Assembly: GCA_964460035.1 (NCBI GenBank)
Contig: CAYWPG010000005.1
Location: 62,001-126,000, forward strand
Source: CAYWPG01 sp964460035
Lineage (GTDB): Bacteria; Pseudomonadota; Gammaproteobacteria; Nitrococcales; AK92
Reading direction: 5' to 3'
Length of the DNA stretch: 64,000 nt
The first letter of the stretch is position 1; each line of letters opens with the position of its first letter. Shown here in pieces: positions 59,367 to 64,000 of the stretch. The notes below the pieces were generated by a model, which did not search any database, was not told the DNA's origin, and worked only from the letters and a program-made list of their open reading frames with translations. A program made the translations under genes and the position numbers.

Positions 59367-60152
59367 TCAAGCATCGACTTCCTGCAGGAACTCGTCGAGC
59401 CGCTCCGCGAAGGCCTGAGGCTGTTCCACGTGCAGCCAATGGCCCGCATTGTCGATACGCTCGATCTGCGCCTGGGGGAAGAGCTGCATAATGCGCTCGT
59501 GATGCTCCGCTCGCACGTAGTCCGACCGGGCGCCATACAGGAACAGCGTCGGGCCGAGGTAGGGCGCCGAGAGTTCCGGGAAGCTGCCCAGCTGGGGAAG
59601 CTGGGCAGCCAGAGTGGCGAGCGGAATACGCCACTGGAACCGGTCTTGCTGGCGCTGCAGGTTGGTCAGCAGGAACTGTCGCACCATGGCGTTGGGTATG
59701 GCGGCAGCCAGGGCCGCGTCCGCCTGCTGGCGCGAGCTAAGTTCGTCCAGGGCCAGGCCCTGGAGAGCGGCAATGATCTCGCTGTGCCCGTGCCTGCCGT
59801 AGTCAACGGGGGCTATGTCCGCCACCACCAGCGCACGTACCCGCTCCGGATGCTGCAGCGCCAGCGTCATAGCGGTCTTGCCTCCCATGCTGTGACCCAG
59901 CACCAACGCCCGGTCTATGCCCTCGCGATCGAGCAGGGCGAGCACATCGTGCGCCAGCGCGGGGTAGCTCATGTCGGGCGCGTGCGGCGAGCGGCCGTGA
60001 TTGCGCAGATCGGGCAGCAGCACGCGATAGCGCTGCGCCAGCCAGCGCGCGTGGCGCGACCAGTTGGTGCCGGAGCCGTAGAGCCCGTGCAGAATGACCA
60101 TGTCCGAGCCTTGCCCCTGGCTGGTGTAGTTCAGTTCAACCGTATCGTTCAT
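59367..60152 (-). CDS. Alpha/beta fold hydrolase (YbfF-like esterase)
   Basis: A 261-residue esterase of the YbfF/acyl-CoA esterase type. Oxyanion strand VILHGLYGSGTNWSRHARWL, nucleophile elbow LVLGHSMGGKTAMTLALQHP, acid block LFLYGARSDYVRAEHHERIM and histidine in DNAGHWLHVEQPQAFAERL. YbfF of E. coli hydrolyses acyl-CoA and malonyl-CoA. The start (60152) overlaps the stop of the glutamate dehydrogenase gene by 4 bases (ATGA), implying translational coupling in one transcript. Confidence 0.92.
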   Translation of the reverse strand: MNDTVELNYTSQGQGSDMVILHGLYGSGTNWSRHARWLAQRYRVLLPDLRNHGRSPHAPDMSYPALAHDVLALLDREGIDRALVLGHSMGGKTAMTLALQHPERVRALVVADIAPVDYGRHGHSEIIAALQGLALDELSSRQQADAALAAAIPNAMVRQFLLTNLQRQQDRFQWRIPLATLAAQLPQLGSFPELSAPYLGPTLFLYGARSDYVRAEHHERIMQLFPQAQIERIDNAGHWLHVEQPQAFAERLDEFLQEVDA

Positions 60153-63100
60153 GCCTGTAGCGGTGTCTCCCTGTCAGTGCGCCGCCGCGCGGTAAGCGGA
60201 CGCTGCGTCCCGCTCTGGACCATTACCGCAAGCTCTTGTATCGCTACGGTCAGCATGGAGATGTCCAGCTGGCTGGCCGAGCGCAGATCGCTCATGGTCT
60301 TGGACAAGCGCCGGTGCGCTAGCTGATTGCGGTCGATCCAGCGCTGTACCCGCTCCAGCGGCTCGCCGCTGGCACTGCTGCCAAGCACATCCGTGGCCAG
60401 AGCGCGCAACTGAGCGTACAGCTCTTCCTCCAGGCCGGCACGCACACGCTCCTGCCAGCTATTGGCCGGGGCGAACTCGTCGATGCGCGCGCGCAGCCAG
60501 TTCAGCCCGAGTTCGGTCATCAAGGTGAAGTACACCCCGCCGACCAGCTCCAACGAGGCCGCCGTCTCGCCGGCGACTTTGACGATATCCAGCGTCGGAT
60601 ACAGCATGTCGAGCTGGGCGATGGTTTGCGCCAGCGGCTCCGGTACCCCCGCACTCGCCAGCCGCTCGCACTCGTGTTCGAGCACGGTGCGCTCGCTGGC
60701 GGGCAGTGTCTGGGGCAGGATCTGCCGTAGCCGTGTCAGCGCCGGCTGAACCGTCATTACGGTTGTGTCTATGGGCTGTGGCGCCGGCTGGTTGCGCAGC
60801 AGCCAATGGGTGGCGCGCTCGTGCAGATCGCTCAGGTCGAGCAGGAGCTGCATTTGCACTGCCGCCGCGATGCGGTTGTCCAGCGCTTCGACCTGTGCCC
60901 AGAGCTCGCCAAGCCCGAAGATCTCGCGTGCCGCGAGATATGCCCGGGTGGCATCTCCCACGCGAGCGCCCAGCTTGTCGGCAAGGCGGAAGAAGAAGGT
61001 GCTGCCCATACGGTCGACGATGTGGTTGATCACCACGGTCGCCGTGATCTCCCGGCGCAGGCGGTGATTGCCGATCTGATCCGGGAAGCGCTCCTGCAAC
61101 TGCCGCGGGAAGTACGCCATCAGCTCCCGCATGAGGAACGGATCGTCTACCGACTCGTCTTCGAGCAACTCGCCGTAGCTGTGCAGCTTGGCGTAGGAGA
61201 GCAGCACCGCCAGCTCCGGCCGCGTCAGGCCACGTCCTTCGAGCAGGCGCTCGGCCAGCGCCTCATCGTCCGGCAAGAACTCAAGCGCGCGCTCCAGCCG
61301 GCCCTCTTTCTCCAGCATATGAATAAAGCGGGTCTGCTCGTCGAGCAAATCGCTGCCGCGCAATTGGTCCAGTGTCAGCGCCTGGCTTTGGCGGTAGTTG
61401 TTGGCGAGCACCAAGCGAGCGACCTCGTCCGTCATCTCGCTGAGCAGGTTATCGCGCTGTTTGGACGTCATATCGCCGTTGGCGACGACGTCGTTGAGCA
61501 GAATCTTGATATTTACTTCGTGGTCCGAGCAGACGACGCCGCCAGCATTGTCGATCGCATCAGTGTTGATGCGACAGCCGCGCCGCGCCAATTCGATGCG
61601 GCCACGCTGTGTGACGCCGAGGTTGCCGCCCTCGCCGACGACGCGGCAACGCACTTGGGATGCATCCACACGCACCGCATCGTTGCTCTTGTCGCCCACT
61701 TCGGCGTGCGACTCGTCGCTGGCCTTGATGTAGGTTCCGATCCCGCCGTTCCAGAGCAGATCGACTGGCGCGCTCAGTATGGCCTGGATCAGCGCGTTGG
61801 GGCTGAGCTCTTCCTGATCGATGCCCAGCACCTGCTGCGCTTCCTTGCTCAAGCGAATGGATTTGGCAGTGCGCGGGTAGACGCCACCGCCCTGGGACAG
61901 CTTTTCAGGGTCGTAGTCGGCCCAGCTGGAGCGAGGGAGCTTGAACAGCCGCTGCCGTTCGGCAAAAGAGACTTCCGGATCCGGATTGGGATCGATGAAG
62001 ATGTGCCGATGGTCGAATGCGGCGACCAAGCGGATATGCCGCGACAGCAGCATGCCGTTGCCGAACACGTCGCCGGACATGTCGCCGATGCCGACCACGC
62101 TGAAGTCATTGCGCTGAATGTCCAGGCCCAGCTCGCGGAAATGGCGCTTGACCGACTCCCAGGCGCCCCGGGCGGTGATGCCCATGCCTTTGTGGTCATA
62201 GCCGCTGGAGCCGCCGGAGGCGAACGCATCGCGCAACCAGAAGTCGTACTCGGCGGCGATTTGGTTGGCCAGGTCCGAGAACGTAGCGGTGCCTTTGTCG
62301 GCGGCAACCACCAGGTAGGGGTCGTCCTCGTCGTGGCGGACCACCTGCGGCGGCGGCACGATGCCCTGCTCGGTGCGGTTGTCGGTAACATCGAGCAAAC
62401 CGCGAATGAAGTTGGCATAACAGGCGCGCACGTCGGCTTGCAGGGCGTCGCGCTCCTCGGGCTCCTGCTTGAGTACGAAACCGCCTTTCGCGCCCACCGG
62501 CACGATGACGGAGTTCTTGACCGTCTGCGCTTTCAGCAAGCCCAGGACTTCCGCTCGAAAATCCTCTTGCCTATCGGACCAGCGCAGCCCCCCTCGGGCG
62601 ACCCGCCCCCCGCGCAGGTGCACGCCTTCGAAGCGGGGCGAATAGACGAAGATCTCGAAGAACGGGTAAGGCTTGGGCATCTCCGGGATCTGCGCGGGCA
62701 TCAGTTTGAGCGAGAGGAACTCGCGCCACTGGCCATCGGGCGCGGTCCGGAAGTGATTGGTTCGTACGGTGGCACGGATCGCGGCAAGATAGCGACGCAG
62801 GATGCGGTCGCGATCCAGGCTGGGAACCTCCTCCAGCGCGGCTTCCACAGCGGCGGTCAGCTCTTCGGCGCGTTCGGCGTCGTGCTGGGCGGGATCGAAG
62901 CGGGCGTGGAACAGCTCTACCAGCAGTCGCGTAATCTGGGGGTAGATGTCCAGTGTCTCTTCTATGTAGCCCTGGCTCAGCGTGGTGCCGGCTTGGCGCA
63001 GATACTTGCAGTAGGCGCGCAGGATGACGATATCGCGCCAGCTGAGCCCGGCGGAGAGGGTCAGGCGATTGAAGCCGTCGTTCTCGACGCGGCCGCTCCA

Positions 63101-64000
63101 GATCGCGGCGAACGCCTCCTGGAAAGTGTCTCGTATTCGCTCGGTATCGAGCTCTGCACTACTGGTGTGGCGCAGTCCGAAGTCATGGATCCAGCCGTTC
63201 GCATCGGGCAGTTCCACAAGGTAGCGGCGCTCGTCGATCACTTGCACGCCCATATTCTCGAGTACGGGCAGTACATCGGACAGGATGATCGCGTCTCCGC
63301 GGTGATACAGCTTGAAGCGGAGGGTATCGGCCGCCGCTTCCAGCGGGCGGTAGAGATTGATTGCGATCCCGCTGTCGTCGTGTAGCGACTCCAGCCTCTC
63401 GGTATCGTGCACCGCGGTGCGCGGCGGCGTATCTTCGCGATAGGCGGCGCTGAACGCCGAGCGGTAACGCCGGAACAGGCGGGCGCCGCGCTCCTCGCCC
63501 AAATACTCGAGCAGCGCCTGATGGTAATCGTCCGGCCAGGAGCGCAGCGTTTGCGCCAGCTCCGCTTCCAGTTCCGCAGCGTCGTAGCTCGGGCGCCCGC
63601 GCTGGGGGAGACGGACGATAAAGTGGATGCGCGCCAGTACTGACTCGGACAGGCGGATGTCGAACTCGGTTTGCTCGCCGCCGAAGGTTTTCTCCAGCAC
63701 CGTCTGCATTTGCTGGCGCACGTCCGTGTTGTAGCGCTCACGCGGCACGAACACCAGGCAGGAGACGAAGCGCTGGAACGTGTCGTAGCGTACGAACGCC
63801 CGTACACGCTGGCGCTCTTGCAGGTGCAGGATACCGATTGCGGTTTCGTACAACTGCTCGGTATCGATCTGGATCAGCTCGTCGCGGGGGTACGTTTCCA
63901 GGATGTTGAGCAGCGCTTTGCCGGCATGGCTTTGTCGTGGCAGGCCTGCCTTGCCGAGCACGTAGTCGACCTTCCTGCGCAGCAGCGGGATCTCGCGCGG
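60149..64000 (-). CDS. gdhB: NAD-specific glutamate dehydrogenase (GDH-180 type), 5' end outside window
   Basis: A partial gene for the large NAD-dependent glutamate dehydrogenase, which deaminates glutamate to 2-oxoglutarate. At least 1283 residues are here; the frame is open to the right edge and the family (about 1600 residues) starts about 300 residues further. Regulatory region: PLLRRKVDYVLGKAGLPRQS and LLNILETYPRDELIQIDTEQ; catalytic region: RGGLRWSDRQEDFRAEVLGL, VPVGAKGGFVLKQEPEERDA, KGTATFSDLANQIAAEYDFW, ARGAWESVKRHFRELGLDI and NFSVVGIGDMSGDVFGNGM-like text (VVGIGDMSGDVFGNG). The C-terminal domain has the IEELAVMVQSGTQR-type tail. Followed by the esterase gene with overlap. Confidence 0.95.
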   Translation of the reverse strand, partial: PREIPLLRRKVDYVLGKAGLPRQSHAGKALLNILETYPRDELIQIDTEQLYETAIGILHLQERQRVRAFVRYDTFQRFVSCLVFVPRERYNTDVRQQMQTVLEKTFGGEQTEFDIRLSESVLARIHFIVRLPQRGRPSYDAAELEAELAQTLRSWPDDYHQALLEYLGEERGARLFRRYRSAFSAAYREDTPPRTAVHDTERLESLHDDSGIAINLYRPLEAAADTLRFKLYHRGDAIILSDVLPVLENMGVQVIDERRYLVELPDANGWIHDFGLRHTSSAELDTERIRDTFQEAFAAIWSGRVENDGFNRLTLSAGLSWRDIVILRAYCKYLRQAGTTLSQGYIEETLDIYPQITRLLVELFHARFDPAQHDAERAEELTAAVEAALEEVPSLDRDRILRRYLAAIRATVRTNHFRTAPDGQWREFLSLKLMPAQIPEMPKPYPFFEIFVYSPRFEGVHLRGGRVARGGLRWSDRQEDFRAEVLGLLKAQTVKNSVIVPVGAKGGFVLKQEPEERDALQADVRACYANFIRGLLDVTDNRTEQGIVPPPQVVRHDEDDPYLVVAADKGTATFSDLANQIAAEYDFWLRDAFASGGSSGYDHKGMGITARGAWESVKRHFRELGLDIQRNDFSVVGIGDMSGDVFGNGMLLSRHIRLVAAFDHRHIFIDPNPDPEVSFAERQRLFKLPRSSWADYDPEKLSQGGGVYPRTAKSIRLSKEAQQVLGIDQEELSPNALIQAILSAPVDLLWNGGIGTYIKASDESHAEVGDKSNDAVRVDASQVRCRVVGEGGNLGVTQRGRIELARRGCRINTDAIDNAGGVVCSDHEVNIKILLNDVVANGDMTSKQRDNLLSEMTDEVARLVLANNYRQSQALTLDQLRGSDLLDEQTRFIHMLEKEGRLERALEFLPDDEALAERLLEGRGLTRPELAVLLSYAKLHSYGELLEDESVDDPFLMRELMAYFPRQLQERFPDQIGNHRLRREITATVVINHIVDRMGSTFFFRLADKLGARVGDATRAYLAAREIFGLGELWAQVEALDNRIAAAVQMQLLLDLSDLHERATHWLLRNQPAPQPIDTTVMTVQPALTRLRQILPQTLPASERTVLEHECERLASAGVPEPLAQTIAQLDMLYPTLDIVKVAGETAASLELVGGVYFTLMTELGLNWLRARIDEFAPANSWQERVRAGLEEELYAQLRALATDVLGSSASGEPLERVQRWIDRNQLAHRRLSKTMSDLRSASQLDISMLTVAIQELAVMVQSGTQRPLTARRRTDRETPLQA

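Noticed and set aside
56957..59491. 844-codon plus-strand frame opposite maeB
   Set aside because: Composition artefact; the residues are Asp/His/Gly/Arg-rich and the maeB motifs on the other strand are clear.
60806..63385. 859-codon plus-strand frame opposite the glutamate dehydrogenase
   Set aside because: Same artefact; dehydrogenase motifs are strong on the minus strand.
1..64000. tRNA, rRNA, CRISPR arrays, insertion sequences, integrases, attachment sites
   Set aside because: None recognised on reading both strands; every long gene has a chromosomal housekeeping or signalling identity and there is no local change in base composition that suggests an island.

Overview
The window is 64 kb of chromosomal DNA of a GC-rich gammaproteobacterium. 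The best lineage clue is the run argH - algZ-like kinase - algR-like regulator - hemC - hemD - hemX - hemY (46056-53933), an order typical of Pseudomonas and its relatives. Supporting clues are a LysR regulator facing a ferredoxin-NADP reductase (FinR/Fpr arrangement), a large NAD-dependent glutamate dehydrogenase and a long-type LeuA. I see no insertion sequence, phage, CRISPR array, rRNA or tRNA. Nearly all DNA is coding and looks like ordinary chromosome.

Layout. 1-9 kb: small housekeeping and hypothetical genes (BrkB membrane protein, esterases, MsrA, Mpo1-like DUF962 protein, intramembrane M50 protease, DUF2288). 9.2-11.2 kb: leuA behind a leucine-rich leader peptide and a 13-bp hairpin. 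11.4-18.6 kb: first fpr, DUF924, hydrolase, CopB-type copper ATPase, methyltransferase, GFA protein, transglutaminase-like protein. 18.7-24.9 kb: chemoreceptor behind a sigma-28 promoter, hydrolase lipoprotein, and an ECF42-type sigma factor with two YCII/DGPF proteins. 25-33.6 kb: thioesterase-like protein, outer-membrane protein, DinB, M48 protease, TetR/EamA pair, glutaminyl cyclase, second fpr and divergent LysR. 33.8-40 kb: signalling operon of a triple-receiver hybrid kinase, CheR, CheB and a receiver-kinase. 40-42.2 kb: orphan PheS-like protein behind a structured, terminator-bearing leader, then an exported Gln-rich PRC-barrel protein. 42.6-45.7 kb: GGDEF protein with a degraded EAL domain. 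46-54 kb: argH and the alg/hem run. 54-64 kb: lipoprotein, quinone reductase, ferrochelatase, malic enzyme, esterase and NAD-glutamate dehydrogenase (running off the right edge).

Themes. Heme synthesis is represented by hemC, hemD, hemX, hemY and hemH. Redox and stress handling by MsrA, two Fpr paralogues, LysR, Qor and DinB. Signalling is unusually rich: MCP, hybrid kinases with CheR/CheB, AlgZ/AlgR-like pair, GGDEF-EAL and ECF42.

The most interesting unexplained signals are (i) the 220-nt structured region ending in an intrinsic terminator just ahead of a PheS-like gene whose motif 3 is degenerate, (ii) the putative leuA attenuator, (iii) a perfect 13-bp inverted repeat overlapping the LysR start codon, (iv) an orphan plus-strand terminator at 41435-41472 that may end a small RNA, and (v) an 18-bp-arm inverted repeat at 54650-54688.
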